From NCBI GenBank assembly GCA_902614055.1, contig CACMJX010000001.1, positions 399,257-463,256 on the forward strand: 64,000 nt of DNA, given 5' to 3'. Below, one piece after another: positions 22,416-32,040 of the stretch. Each line of letters starts with the position of its first letter. The first letter of the stretch is position 1. The notes beneath the pieces are model-generated. The model was not told the origin of the DNA. It searched no databases and saw only the letters and a list, made by a program, of their open reading frames with translations. Source of the DNA: an uncultured Pelagibacteraceae bacterium. Its GTDB lineage: Bacteria; Pseudomonadota; Alphaproteobacteria; Pelagibacterales; Pelagibacteraceae. Position numbers and translations under genes: made by a program.

Positions 22416-23185
22416 TAATTATATGGAGGCCTCGTATAACCTTTAACAGATTCTGTGAAAATTTCATAAGAGTCTTCTGTAATTCCTATTGTATGCTCAA
22501 ATTGTGCAGATAAAGACTTATCCTTTGTAACTGCTGTCCACCCATCATTTAGAACCTTTACGTCCAATTTTCCAACATTGATCATTGGCTCTATTGTAAA
22601 TGTCATACCAGGTGTTAGTTCATGACCTGTATTTTTCTTACCATAATGAAGAATATTAGGTTGCTCATGAAAAGTATTGCTAATACCATGACCACAGAAA
22701 TCTCTAACAACTGAAAAACCTCTTTCTTCAACAAAGGATTGAATTTCATATCCAATGTCTCCTAATTTTACTCCTGGTTTTAAAATTGCTATTCCTTTCA
22801 TCATAGACTCGTAAGTTGTCTCAATTAAGTTTTTAGCTTTCACTGGAATATCTCCAATAGTAAACATTCTACTAGTGTCACCATAGTAATTATTAACTAT
22901 AGCTGTTACATCAATATTAACTGCATCACCCTCATTTAAAATTCTATCAGATGGAATGCCATGGCAAACAACGTGGTTTAATGAAGTACACAAAGATTTT
23001 TTAAAACCCCTGTAGTATAATGGAGCAGAGTGTCCACCATTATCTCTAATGAATTCATATCCGAGTTGATCAATTCTATCTGTGGATACACCTTCTTTAA
23101 CTTCATTTGTTAGCATATCTAAAGTTCTAGATGCAAGTTTCCCAGCAATTCTCATTTTTTCAAATTTTTCTGAATAATTACTCAT
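22415..23185 (-). CDS. map: methionine aminopeptidase type I
   Basis: SLNHVVCHGIPSDRIL; NIDVTAIVNNYYGDTSRMF; GHGISNTFHEQPNILHYG. Confidence 0.95.
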   Translation of the reverse strand: MSNYSEKFEKMRIAGKLASRTLDMLTNEVKEGVSTDRIDQLGYEFIRDNGGHSAPLYYRGFKKSLCTSLNHVVCHGIPSDRILNEGDAVNIDVTAIVNNYYGDTSRMFTIGDIPVKAKNLIETTYESMMKGIAILKPGVKLGDIGYEIQSFVEERGFSVVRDFCGHGISNTFHEQPNILHYGKKNTGHELTPGMTFTIEPMINVGKLDVKVLNDGWTAVTKDKSLSAQFEHTIGITEDSYEIFTESVKGYTRPPYN

Positions 23186-23864
23186 CTAAAATTCTTATTT
23201 TTTTTTCAATTTTTATTTCTTTAGAATTTAAACTGCATCTGTAAGCAAGAAAGCTTACGCCAGATTTTTTAGCATCTAAATATTCCTTATAATAATTAGA
23301 ATCTATATCTTTTGCTATTCTAAAATTATTTATACCCTGAATTTGAGTTAAAAATAAGACATAAGGCTTATATCCTTTTTTAATTGATTCCTTTAACTTT
23401 TGGAGGTGTTTTGTACCTCTAGAGGTAATAGCATCTGGAAATTCAGCCAAATCATCTTCTCTTATAAGTGTTGTATTTTTTACTTCTAATATTTTTTTAT
23501 CACATAAAAAATCAAATCTAGTGTCATCTGAATACTTAAATTCTGCTCGAATATTTTTAATCTTACTAAATTCCTTTATTAATTTATTCTCTAAAGCATG
23601 TTCAGCAATTCTGTTCGCTCTATGCGTATTTACTCCAACTATTCTCTTTCCTACTTTTATCATTTCCAGGGTAAATTTTAATTTACGCTTAGGATCATTA
23701 TGCTCACTGATCCAAGCCTCATTTCCTTTATCTAGTAAACCCATCATAGAACCTGTATTTGGACAGTGTGCCACAACAGTTTTATTATTTACTTCTATAT
23801 CTGTGAAAAATCTCTTATATCTCCTGATTAATTTGCCTTTTAATAAAGTGTTGGTAAATTTCAT
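23178..23864 (-). CDS. sfsA: SfsA family DNA-binding/sugar fermentation stimulation protein
   Basis: HCPNTGSMMGLL; RFDFLCDKKILEVKNTTLI; FPDAITSRGTKHLQKL. Confidence 0.9.
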   Translation of the reverse strand: MKFTNTLLKGKLIRRYKRFFTDIEVNNKTVVAHCPNTGSMMGLLDKGNEAWISEHNDPKRKLKFTLEMIKVGKRIVGVNTHRANRIAEHALENKLIKEFSKIKNIRAEFKYSDDTRFDFLCDKKILEVKNTTLIREDDLAEFPDAITSRGTKHLQKLKESIKKGYKPYVLFLTQIQGINNFRIAKDIDSNYYKEYLDAKKSGVSFLAYRCSLNSKEIKIEKKIRILDE

Positions 23865-23886
23865 AGAATTTTATTTATATTTAGAA

Positions 23887-24639
23887 ATGCCTAATAAAAA
23901 AGAAATATCTGCAGCAATTATCATCATAGGTAACGAAGTATTATCTGGCAGAACAAAAGATCTAAATACAAGCACACTTGCAACTTGGTTAAATTCATTA
24001 GGAATTATGGTAGGTGAGGTGAGAGTGATACCTGATATAGAGCAAACAATAATAGATACTGTTCATGAGTTAAGAGTTAAATACAACTATGTGTTTACTA
24101 CTGGTGGTATTGGACCAACCCATGATGATATTACAGCAGAATCAATTTCAAAGGCATTTAATATTGAGTATGGGTTTCATAAAGAAGCATTTGCTATTTT
24201 AGAAAAATATTACGAACCTGGTAATTTTAATGATGGAAGACAGAAAATGGCCAAGATGCCAGTTACAGCTAATCTTATTTTAAATCCAACAAGTGGCGCT
24301 CCAGGATTTTATGTAGAAAATGTATTTTCTCTTCCGGGCGTTCCATCAATATTAAAAGCAATGATTGGTGGACTTGGCAATGTATTAGTCGGAGGCGATC
24401 CAATATTAAGTAAGACAATAAATTTGATGACCTATGAAAGTGAAATAGCAAGCTCGTTAACTGATGTTCAAGATAATAACAAAGATGTAGAAATTGGAAG
24501 TTATCCTTTTTTTAGACAAGGTAAATTAGGTGTCTCAATTGTTTTAAGATCAAAAGATCAAGATAAAATAAACTTATGTAACTCACTAATCCTTGAATTT
24601 GTAAAAGCAAAAAATATTAAAGTAGTTGAACTAGAGTAA
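23887..24639 (+). CDS. CinA-like competence/damage-inducible molybdopterin-binding domain protein
   Basis: AAIIIIGNEVLSGRTKDLN; TTGGIGPTHDDIT; ATG 23887 chosen over the long upstream extension antisense to sfsA. Confidence 0.82.
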   Translation: MPNKKEISAAIIIIGNEVLSGRTKDLNTSTLATWLNSLGIMVGEVRVIPDIEQTIIDTVHELRVKYNYVFTTGGIGPTHDDITAESISKAFNIEYGFHKEAFAILEKYYEPGNFNDGRQKMAKMPVTANLILNPTSGAPGFYVENVFSLPGVPSILKAMIGGLGNVLVGGDPILSKTINLMTYESEIASSLTDVQDNNKDVEIGSYPFFRQGKLGVSIVLRSKDQDKINLCNSLILEFVKAKNIKVVELE

Positions 24640-25046
24640 TGTTATATTTTGCTTACGGAAGTAATCTTAACCTTTTTCAAATGAAACGGAGATGTAAAGA
24701 CTCTGTTTTCTTAAAAAAATACGAACTCAAAGGATATAGATTAAACTTCAGAAGCAAATATAGAGCTGCAGATATAGAAAAGAGCAAAAATTCTCTAGTT
24801 CATGGCGCATTATTTGAAATATCAAAAAGTGATGAAAAAAAGCTAGATGTTTATGAAGATTATCCAATTCTTTATAAAAAACTTTATTTTACTTATTACA
24901 ATAAAACAGTGATGACTTATATCATGGTTAATAAAACAGAATTTAGATATCCAACTGAAAGATATTTGAATGTGGTTAAACGAGGATACAAAGATTGTAA
25001 ACTCGATATGAAATATTTAAAAATTGCCTTACAACCAGTTAAGTAA
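24639..25046 (+). CDS. gamma-glutamylcyclotransferase-like (AIG2/BtrG fold) protein
   Basis: LYFAYGSNLNLFQMKRRC; LDVYEDYPILYKK. Confidence 0.75.
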   Translation: MLYFAYGSNLNLFQMKRRCKDSVFLKKYELKGYRLNFRSKYRAADIEKSKNSLVHGALFEISKSDEKKLDVYEDYPILYKKLYFTYYNKTVMTYIMVNKTEFRYPTERYLNVVKRGYKDCKLDMKYLKIALQPVK

Positions 25047-25732
25047 TGTTCACAAAAAAACAATTATTAACAAAGGGTTTATTTTCTGTAGCACCGCATA
25101 TGTTTTCAGTAATTCCTTTTGGAATTGTTTGTGGTGCAATTGGCATTGAGCTTGGTTTTAATCCAATTTTAGTTTACGCAATGTCTATCATTATTTTTGG
25201 TGGTGCATCTCAAATTGTCTTTTTACAACTTCTTTCTGGAGGAGCTTCTGCATTAATTGCAGTCACATCAGTAGGGGTAATTAATTCTAGACACTTATTA
25301 TATGGAGCTGTTTTGTCTGAATATTTGGAAAAACTCTCATTTATTAAGAAGTTATTGATATCCTATATAGTAGTAGACCAAGGGTTTGCCGAGTCGAACA
25401 AATTCTTCCAAAAAAATAAAAATGAACCACATTTACATTATCATTTGATAGGTACCGGTGGAACTCTTTGGATTTGTTGGCAGTTAGCAACATTGTCAGG
25501 AATAATTCTTGGCTCATTTGTGCCTGAGCAATTAGGATTGAAATTTGCTGTTCCTTTAACATTTATTGCAATTGTAGTTCAAGATTTAAAAAAAATAGAT
25601 CATGTAATAGTAATGATTACTTGTGGGTTAAGTTCATTATTATTTTTTGATGCACCATTTAAATCGTACATAATCATTTCACCTATAATTGCATTATTTG
25701 TTGCTGCATTAGTATTGAGGTTAAAAAAATGA
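25046..25732 (+). CDS. azlC: AzlC family branched-chain amino acid exporter subunit
   Basis: PFGIVCGAIGIELGFNP; GGASQIVFLQLLSGGA; followed by azlD-like ORF. Confidence 0.85.
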   Translation: MFTKKQLLTKGLFSVAPHMFSVIPFGIVCGAIGIELGFNPILVYAMSIIIFGGASQIVFLQLLSGGASALIAVTSVGVINSRHLLYGAVLSEYLEKLSFIKKLLISYIVVDQGFAESNKFFQKNKNEPHLHYHLIGTGGTLWICWQLATLSGIILGSFVPEQLGLKFAVPLTFIAIVVQDLKKIDHVIVMITCGLSSLLFFDAPFKSYIIISPIIALFVAALVLRLKK

Positions 25733-26040
25733 CTTGGTTAACAATTATAATTGCAGGGATAATTACTTACTTTACGAGAATGACTATGGTTGCTTTAGTA
25801 GATAGAGATTTACTTGGTGAGAGAGTAAAAGCGGTTTTAGCGTATGTACCATCAGCAGTATTTCCAGCAATAATATTTCCTGGAATATTTATTAATGATT
25901 ATGGAACTTTTATAGAAATAAATGATCCTAAAATCTTTGGTGCAATAGTTGCAATATTAGTTGGATACTTTTCTAGAAATGTAATAGCGACAATATTATC
26001 TGGGTTATCCTCCTACTGGGTTATTATTTTCTTATTATAA
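25729..26040 (+). CDS. azlD: AzlD family small membrane protein
   Basis: ITYFTRM; ~100 aa hydrophobic; overlaps azlC. Confidence 0.8.
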   Translation: MTWLTIIIAGIITYFTRMTMVALVDRDLLGERVKAVLAYVPSAVFPAIIFPGIFINDYGTFIEINDPKIFGAIVAILVGYFSRNVIATILSGLSSYWVIIFLL

Positions 26041-26068
26041 AATTAAATTATCCATTATTATCAACCTA

Positions 26069-26311
26069 ATGAAATTTTTTACTTACATATTATTTTTTAT
26101 ATTTATTTATGGTTGTGCAGCACAAGAGGTAAACACTATTAAGTATAAATTCAGAACTGAAGATATTGTTAAAAAAGAATGCAAAATAGCTGTTGAGCAA
26201 AAAAAACGAAGTAGAAGAAATGACGTTACCTCTAAAAATTTTATTACTCATTATACCAAAGCTTTTAATGCAAATAATAAAGTTAAAAGAGCTTGTGATC
26301 CTTATAGATAA
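26069..26311 (+). CDS. small putative lipoprotein of unknown function
   Basis: Lipobox-like FIFIYGC|AAQ near the N-terminus. Confidence 0.5.
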   Translation: MKFFTYILFFIFIYGCAAQEVNTIKYKFRTEDIVKKECKIAVEQKKRSRRNDVTSKNFITHYTKAFNANNKVKRACDPYR

Positions 26312-26352
26312 TTAATCTATTAAAAATAATAATTTTATTATAAAATTCACAA

Positions 26353-27252
26353 ATGAGTATCACTAGATCAGAGACAAGTTTTTATAAAAAAAATGGCTAT
26401 TTAGTAAAAGATCAGCTTATTTCAAAGAAAGATATCAATAAATTAAATACTCTTATTAATAAGATTGTAACTAAAGAAAAGAACAGTAAAAAAAAAGTTA
26501 AAGATCAAGGTGGAACACAAAGTTACAATAATTATCACTTTGTATTCAATAGTAACTCTTCAAAAAATAAAGAAATACTTAGATTAAATAACCCTCAAAA
26601 TAACAATAAATTATTTTATGATTTATCAAGAAATAAAAAGATTATTGATATAGTTAAAAAGCTTATTGGAGGAACAGTAAGATTTCATCTTGGAAAATTA
26701 AACTTTAAGTTACCTAATAGGAAAAAAGGTAGTTTAGTTGAATGGCATCAAGATTTTGCTTTTTATCCACATACAAATGACGATTTAATAACAGTAGGAA
26801 TATATCTAGAGGATTGTTATGAAAAAAATGGTCCATTAAAGGTTATAAAAGGTTCTCATACAAAAGAACTTTTTAGTCATCATAGTAATGATAATTATTT
26901 CGTAGGTAAAATTAATACTAAAAAAAATAAAATTAATTTAAAAAAATCAGTTTCTTTGACTGGAAAAGCAGGTTCTGTTGCTTTCTTTCATTGTCGAACA
27001 ATACATGGTTCAGGTTTAAATCATACCGATGGATCAAGGCCTCTTATACTATTTGGTTATAGAGCATGTGATGCATGGCCTATTATTAATGATGGAAATC
27101 CACATCCAGAGACAAACTTTGAAAATTATGATAAAAATATTATTTATGGAAAAAAATCAATAGTCCCAAGATGCACCAATGTGCCTGTGATTATTCCACT
27201 TCCAAAAAAGAAACACTATGTATCAATTTACCAACTACAAAAGTCAAACTAA
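26353..27252 (+). CDS. phytanoyl-CoA dioxygenase (PhyH) family protein
   Basis: VEWHQDFAFYPHTNDDLITVGIYLED; FHCRTIHGSGLNHTDGSRP (HxD...H Fe/2OG motif). Confidence 0.85.
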   Translation: MSITRSETSFYKKNGYLVKDQLISKKDINKLNTLINKIVTKEKNSKKKVKDQGGTQSYNNYHFVFNSNSSKNKEILRLNNPQNNNKLFYDLSRNKKIIDIVKKLIGGTVRFHLGKLNFKLPNRKKGSLVEWHQDFAFYPHTNDDLITVGIYLEDCYEKNGPLKVIKGSHTKELFSHHSNDNYFVGKINTKKNKINLKKSVSLTGKAGSVAFFHCRTIHGSGLNHTDGSRPLILFGYRACDAWPIINDGNPHPETNFENYDKNIIYGKKSIVPRCTNVPVIIPLPKKKHYVSIYQLQKSN

Positions 27253-28468
27253 TTTCTATGTAATTATAATTACTATAGTTATATCTTTTATAAACACTTT
27301 ATCCGCTGATGAAATGAAAATCAAAACTAGAGGTTTATCAGACAGTCGTGAAATAAAAAACATCGAAATAAATATAAGTCCAGATTTAATAAATTTAGAT
27401 GATTTAAAAAAATTAAGAGAAAATTTTAAAACTGCTAGTAATTATGCATCTGTACTTGATGAAAATTTAGATGATAAAAAAAAGATTAAGTACCGAGGAT
27501 TAGCCTCAAAAATTTATAATGATTATTCTAACAGTGTGTTCTTTCTATACAATCCTGAGATAGAGGCATTAGGAACAGGTTTCTTAGTAGACGAAGCTGG
27601 TCTTGTGTTATCAAACTGGCATGTAATTGAAAAAGCCACAAATATGTTTTTGTGGACTTTGCCGGCAGATGGACCTTCAAGTGATAAATTGCTATTTGAA
27701 AAGCATGAATATTTTAATGCAACTGTAGTTGCAAAAAACAAAAAACAGGATTTAGCAATTATTAAGGTCAATGGATTACCTAAAACTATAAAACCAGTTC
27801 AATTAGGAACAAATGAAATAATAAATATTGGTGACGATGTATTTGCTATTGGTCATTCCATGTCACTTCCTTGGACATTCTCGAAGGGAATGGTTAGTCA
27901 GATAAGGAAAGACTATGAGTGGGATGGGGTAGAAGACTATAAACACAAAGCTAATGTAGTTCAGATGCAAACCCCAATTAGCACTGGAAATTCTGGTGGA
28001 CCTTTATTTAGTTCTGATGGAAAGGTTATAGGTGTAAATGCTTTTGGTTTCGATGAAGGTCAAAATTTAAATTTTGCAGTGGCAGTTGATCACGTAAGAA
28101 AATTTATAGATGAAAATCCTAATGTAAAAAAAGTAAATCCATTAATTTCCTCTATGAAAAAGGAATATCCAAATGCAAAGCTGCAGGATTATAATAAAAA
28201 CGGTGTAACAGATACTTGGTACGTTGATATAGATAATAATGGTAAAACAGATATAGTATTTATAGACGATAATGAAGATGGTTTTATAGAGGCTGCAGGA
28301 ATTGATGAAAATGAAAATGGTGTTTATGAGGCTACTAAGGTAGATGAGAACCAAGATGGTAAAATTGATTATATTCTTCTGGATAAAGATGAAGATGGAG
28401 AAAATGAACTAGTTGCTACTGATTTTGATCAAGATGGTAATTTTGATAAAGTAGAACCTTTAAGTTAG
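27218..28468 (+). CDS. secreted trypsin-like serine protease with C-terminal Asp-rich 13-residue repeats
   Basis: N-terminal hydrophobic segment; triad motifs LSNWHVIEKA (H), KQDLAIIKV (D), TGNSGGPLFS (S); C-terminus has 7 units of D-x-[D/N]-x-[D/N]-G-x7. Start may lie downstream of 27218. Confidence 0.82.
   Translation: MYQFTNYKSQTNFYVIIITIVISFINTLSADEMKIKTRGLSDSREIKNIEINISPDLINLDDLKKLRENFKTASNYASVLDENLDDKKKIKYRGLASKIYNDYSNSVFFLYNPEIEALGTGFLVDEAGLVLSNWHVIEKATNMFLWTLPADGPSSDKLLFEKHEYFNATVVAKNKKQDLAIIKVNGLPKTIKPVQLGTNEIINIGDDVFAIGHSMSLPWTFSKGMVSQIRKDYEWDGVEDYKHKANVVQMQTPISTGNSGGPLFSSDGKVIGVNAFGFDEGQNLNFAVAVDHVRKFIDENPNVKKVNPLISSMKKEYPNAKLQDYNKNGVTDTWYVDIDNNGKTDIVFIDDNEDGFIEAAGIDENENGVYEATKVDENQDGKIDYILLDKDEDGENELVATDFDQDGNFDKVEPLS
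28187..28465 (+). repeat. seven tandem 13-residue Asp/Asn-Gly repeats, putative calcium-binding
   Basis: DYNKNGVTDTWYV/DIDNNGKTDIVFI/DDNEDGFIEAAGI/DENENGVYEATKV/DENQDGKIDYILL/DKDEDGENELVAT/DFDQDGNFD. Confidence 0.85.
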
Positions 28469-30555
28469 CTTACAGGAAAAAATAAGAATTCCCCACCATC
28501 ATGACCAGTTCCATGAATCGTTGAATGATTAGGTGTTTGATCTGCATTATCTATAACAAATGATCTTACTTCTTGAAACAATTCGTAGGACCTCAATACA
28601 TCATTATTATTTTTAAGAGTTTTTATTAATGGTTCAGCGAAAACAGAGTTTTTCGATCCTCCAACGCCATCGACCACGTCCTCATTTCCTCCAGATGTAA
28701 TAACAAATCTTGTTATTAATTTTTGTAATCTATTAATTTCATTTGCTGTCAATTTCTCAACTGATTTATTATCCCCACTACCTCTAGTTAGCGATCCTGA
28801 AAAGCAACTATCAACTATAAGTAAAACATGTTTTGCTTCTGTAGATAAAATAAGATCTTTAATCGAATTATTGCTTAGCCATTTAGAGTCTAACTTAGGG
28901 CCAGAGTCGGTTGGTAGCCAATAGCCTCTTTTTTGTTTTTTTACTAATTGTCCATGACCAGCATAGTAAATCAAAATATTATCATTTTTATCTCTGTTTT
29001 GAGTAAAATTTATTATTGCATCAAGAGTTTCATCTTTTTTGGAATCTGTAAGTAATGTGGTTTCAAATCCATATTTTTCTTTTAATACTTTTTCCAAATC
29101 TACTGCATCATTAATAGCGTTATCTAAGTCTCCTAGATTATCATAATCATTATTACCTATTATTAACGCATAATATTTTTCATCTGTGGTATGTTTTGCT
29201 AATGTTTTTTTCCCCTCTGCTTCATTTCCATCTTCCCATAATCCATTGTAAATATCTCCGTTTGCATAAACCATTTTTCCCTTGCCATGCATATATCCTT
29301 CATCAAATTGCCCTTCATAAATATCACCATTTGCATAGATTAATTTTCCAAAACCGTGCTCCAAGCCTTCAAAAACTTCACCAGTGTATAAACTTCCATC
29401 TCCGTACTCAATAACACCAGAACCTGAAAATTCATTTTTAATATAATCTCCTTTATGTGTCGTTCCACTTGTGTATTGATATGTGCCTTTTCCTGTACGC
29501 TCACCGTTTACAAAGTCTCCTATATATCTATCACCATCTGACCACTGAATATTTCCTAATCCGTGAAAATCTCCATTTTTAAACCCACCTTCATACATAT
29601 ATTGTTCAAATTTAATATACATTCCGGCACCTTCTTCTAAGCCATTTAAATAATTTCCAGCGTATTTGCTTCCATCAACCCATTCATATTTACCAAATCC
29701 ACTCCGTCTATCTTCCTCAAATTCACCTTCATAAAAATCACCGTTATTATAAAAAAATGTTCCTTTACCATGCATTAATCCATCTTTAAATGAACCTTCA
29801 TATCTATCTCCATTCGCCCAAGTGTAAGTTCCGTTTCCATTTAGTAAATCCTGCTTGAAATTTCCTTTTGCAACATCACCATTTGCAAATTTCCAAACAC
29901 CTTGGCCATTTAAATAATCTTTTGTAAAAAAACCAGATACTTCAGTTCCATCTTTTCTTGAATAGAAACCTTCTCCATCTAGAAAACCTTTTTTAAAAGT
30001 ACCTTTATAAAAGTCACCATTCCAATTCAAATAACTACCTTTTCCTTCAGAGACACTATCAACAAATTGACCTTCGTATACTCCCCCGTAGGCATCTGTA
30101 AGTTTTCCATATCCATGATAAAGAAAGTCTTTAAATTCTCCCTCATAGCTAGACCCATCGGGATAAAATATTTTACCTTTACCGTTACAATTATCATTTT
30201 TAACTTCACACTCCCACCAGGTACCATCTTTTTCTTCTTGTCTTCCAAAGCCGTCTGCTAAATTATTTTTAAATCCACCTACATAAATACCACCCCACGC
30301 TTCTCTTAAAATACCCTGACCGTGAAAGGCTCCATTTTTCCATTCACCCTTATATTCATTTCTGGGGAATACATATTCTCCATAGCAATTATCCCATTTT
30401 TTATAATCAGTTCCTTTACACTTTGCTAATGACGAGTCTATTTTGTATTTTTCAGGTATTTCAGACTGAACATTTAAAGAAATAAACATAGATACAAAAA
30501 TGGTAATTATGAGTTTTGTAAAATTATTTTGAAATGTTAATTGCAGTAAGTTCAT
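28465..30555 (-). CDS. secreted MORN-repeat protein with C-terminal caspase-like (C14) peptidase domain
   Basis: Signal-like N-terminus; 17 MORN-like units (YEGEFKDG..HGKG); YYALIIGNNDY, ILIYYAGHG (His), LLIVDSCFSGS (Cys). Confidence 0.88.
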   Translation of the reverse strand: MNLLQLTFQNNFTKLIITIFVSMFISLNVQSEIPEKYKIDSSLAKCKGTDYKKWDNCYGEYVFPRNEYKGEWKNGAFHGQGILREAWGGIYVGGFKNNLADGFGRQEEKDGTWWECEVKNDNCNGKGKIFYPDGSSYEGEFKDFLYHGYGKLTDAYGGVYEGQFVDSVSEGKGSYLNWNGDFYKGTFKKGFLDGEGFYSRKDGTEVSGFFTKDYLNGQGVWKFANGDVAKGNFKQDLLNGNGTYTWANGDRYEGSFKDGLMHGKGTFFYNNGDFYEGEFEEDRRSGFGKYEWVDGSKYAGNYLNGLEEGAGMYIKFEQYMYEGGFKNGDFHGLGNIQWSDGDRYIGDFVNGERTGKGTYQYTSGTTHKGDYIKNEFSGSGVIEYGDGSLYTGEVFEGLEHGFGKLIYANGDIYEGQFDEGYMHGKGKMVYANGDIYNGLWEDGNEAEGKKTLAKHTTDEKYYALIIGNNDYDNLGDLDNAINDAVDLEKVLKEKYGFETTLLTDSKKDETLDAIINFTQNRDKNDNILIYYAGHGQLVKKQKRGYWLPTDSGPKLDSKWLSNNSIKDLILSTEAKHVLLIVDSCFSGSLTRGSGDNKSVEKLTANEINRLQKLITRFVITSGGNEDVVDGVGGSKNSVFAEPLIKTLKNNNDVLRSYELFQEVRSFVIDNADQTPNHSTIHGTGHDGGEFLFFPVS

Positions 30556-31282
30556 AGTTCTTGTTTACTTTACATAAGTCTAAGCTTATATTTGTACCCT
30601 CGTCAATATTAGAAAGTTTTACTGGTTCACTAAATTCAAGTTTTTTACATTGCTTATTAGCAATTTCTAAATTTTCTACATAAATAAATTTAATTTGTTT
30701 ACCTATATTATCACTTATACTTGTTTCAAATTCTTGGTTGATTTTAATATCATCAATTTTTTCATTTATTTCATTAAGAAAAGTCTCTTTGTCAAAGTAT
30801 CTATATAAATTAGCTATCCTTGTTTGAAGATCTTCCCCATCACTTTGTATGGATCTCATTTTTAATTTGTTAGTATCAATACTCACTTCTTTAGATAGTC
30901 TTACAGTTTTACTGGTGTCATCTTCTAATGAAGCCATAAATGTATTTGAATAAAACCCACCAACAAAGAATAAGCAAAACGCTGCAGCTATTCCTGCATA
31001 TTGGATTTTAAATAAACCAAAGAAATTAAAAGAACTTTCTTTTTCTTCTTTTGTTGGTTTTTTCCAAGTTTTTAAAATTTCAGCTTTTTCTTGGAGGTTT
31101 TTTGGAAGAGGTTGTGATTTTATTTCATTACTTAAATTAAATAATAAATCTCCTGTTTCCTTAAACGTATTGTATAACTCTTTAAGTTTTGGATCAGCAT
31201 CTATAGCTTTTTGCACTTCATCTCTTTCTTCTATTGGCAGAGTTCCATCTGCGTATTGCATTATTTTGGTTTCGTCTATCAT
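30524..31282 (-). CDS. putative transmembrane anti-sigma factor
   Basis: N-terminal IMQYADGTLPIEERDEVQKAI resembles zinc-less anti-sigma domains; TM IQYAGIAAAFCLFFVGGFY; overlaps the sigma gene by ATGA. Confidence 0.72.
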   Translation of the reverse strand: MIDETKIMQYADGTLPIEERDEVQKAIDADPKLKELYNTFKETGDLLFNLSNEIKSQPLPKNLQEKAEILKTWKKPTKEEKESSFNFFGLFKIQYAGIAAAFCLFFVGGFYSNTFMASLEDDTSKTVRLSKEVSIDTNKLKMRSIQSDGEDLQTRIANLYRYFDKETFLNEINEKIDDIKINQEFETSISDNIGKQIKFIYVENLEIANKQCKKLEFSEPVKLSNIDEGTNISLDLCKVNKNYELTAINISK

Positions 31283-31770
31283 GAAGTCATTAATCCTTTA
31301 AGTTCTTTTCTACAATTAGATAGTCTGCTTAGAACCGTACCTAAGCTCTTGACTTCTGTAATTTGTTGCATTTCTTGCATGCTCATACCTTCTGAAGCTA
31401 ACATTAAAATTTCCTGACATTTATCACCCATAGTTTTTATCTTTGATAGAACTTTATTAGCTTCATTACTTAAACTAATTTTATCTGACATATCTATTTG
31501 TTTTTCATCAACAATTTGTAAATCATTCCCTTCGTCATCTTTAATAGAGGTCATTTTTTTATTTTTTCTAATCTCATCAATGAACAAACCTTTCATTTTT
31601 AAAACTGCAATGGCCCTAATATTTGGATGATCCATATATCTATCTTTGTTAGAAAGAATATATTCTACGGAACCATTTACTAATTCGTCTGGATCCATCT
31701 TTGTGCCAGCTATTCCTTTTGCTATTACACGCAAGCTTTTGATAAAATTCTCGTCCAATTTCTCTTTCAT
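31279..31770 (-). CDS. ECF-type RNA polymerase sigma factor
   Basis: Sigma2-like region (NIRAIAVLKMKGLFIDEIRKNKK) and sigma4-like HTH (CQEILMLASEGMSMQEMQQITEVKSLGTVLSRLSNCRKEL). Confidence 0.72.
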   Translation of the reverse strand: MKEKLDENFIKSLRVIAKGIAGTKMDPDELVNGSVEYILSNKDRYMDHPNIRAIAVLKMKGLFIDEIRKNKKMTSIKDDEGNDLQIVDEKQIDMSDKISLSNEANKVLSKIKTMGDKCQEILMLASEGMSMQEMQQITEVKSLGTVLSRLSNCRKELKGLMTS

Positions 31771-31836
31771 CTTTAAAGTTCTTGATCACATCTAATGTAT
31801 CAAACTTTAAGGAATTATGTAAATTATTAAATCTCA

Positions 31837-32040
31837 TCAGTATGCTTTATAACAACCATAAATATTATTTATTGTGACGCAATATCCTGGCACTCCACTG
31901 TTAGATCCTGATACACCCAAACTGTCACTTATTGGAGGTAGTTGTTTAAGATAAAATTGATTTGGATATATGTATGATAATGCATAAGCATAATTATTAA
32001 TAAAAATTAAAAATAAAATTACTATTATTTTTTTTATCAT
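31837..32040 (-). CDS. small secreted protein of unknown function (67 aa)
   Basis: Signal-like MIKKIIVILFLIFINNYAYA; two Cys in the mature part. Confidence 0.5.
   Translation of the reverse strand: MIKKIIVILFLIFINNYAYALSYIYPNQFYLKQLPPISDSLGVSGSNSGVPGYCVTINNIYGCYKAY

Noticed and set aside
23521-23886. 122-residue N-terminal extension of the cinA-like ORF
   Set aside because: Antisense to sfsA; family motif begins right after the ATG at 23887.
28142-28354. 70-aa minus-strand ORF
   Set aside because: Antisense to the Asp-rich repeat tail of the protease gene; explained by codon periodicity.
29196-29414. Plus-strand ORF within the MORN gene (also 30027-30248 and 30067-30261)
   Set aside because: Periodic shadow of the MORN repeat DNA on other frames; no independent support.
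31771-31836. ECF-like promoter directly upstream of the sigma gene
   Set aside because: No GAAT-N16-CGT match found in this gap; any autoregulation would have to come from the site at 32298-32321.
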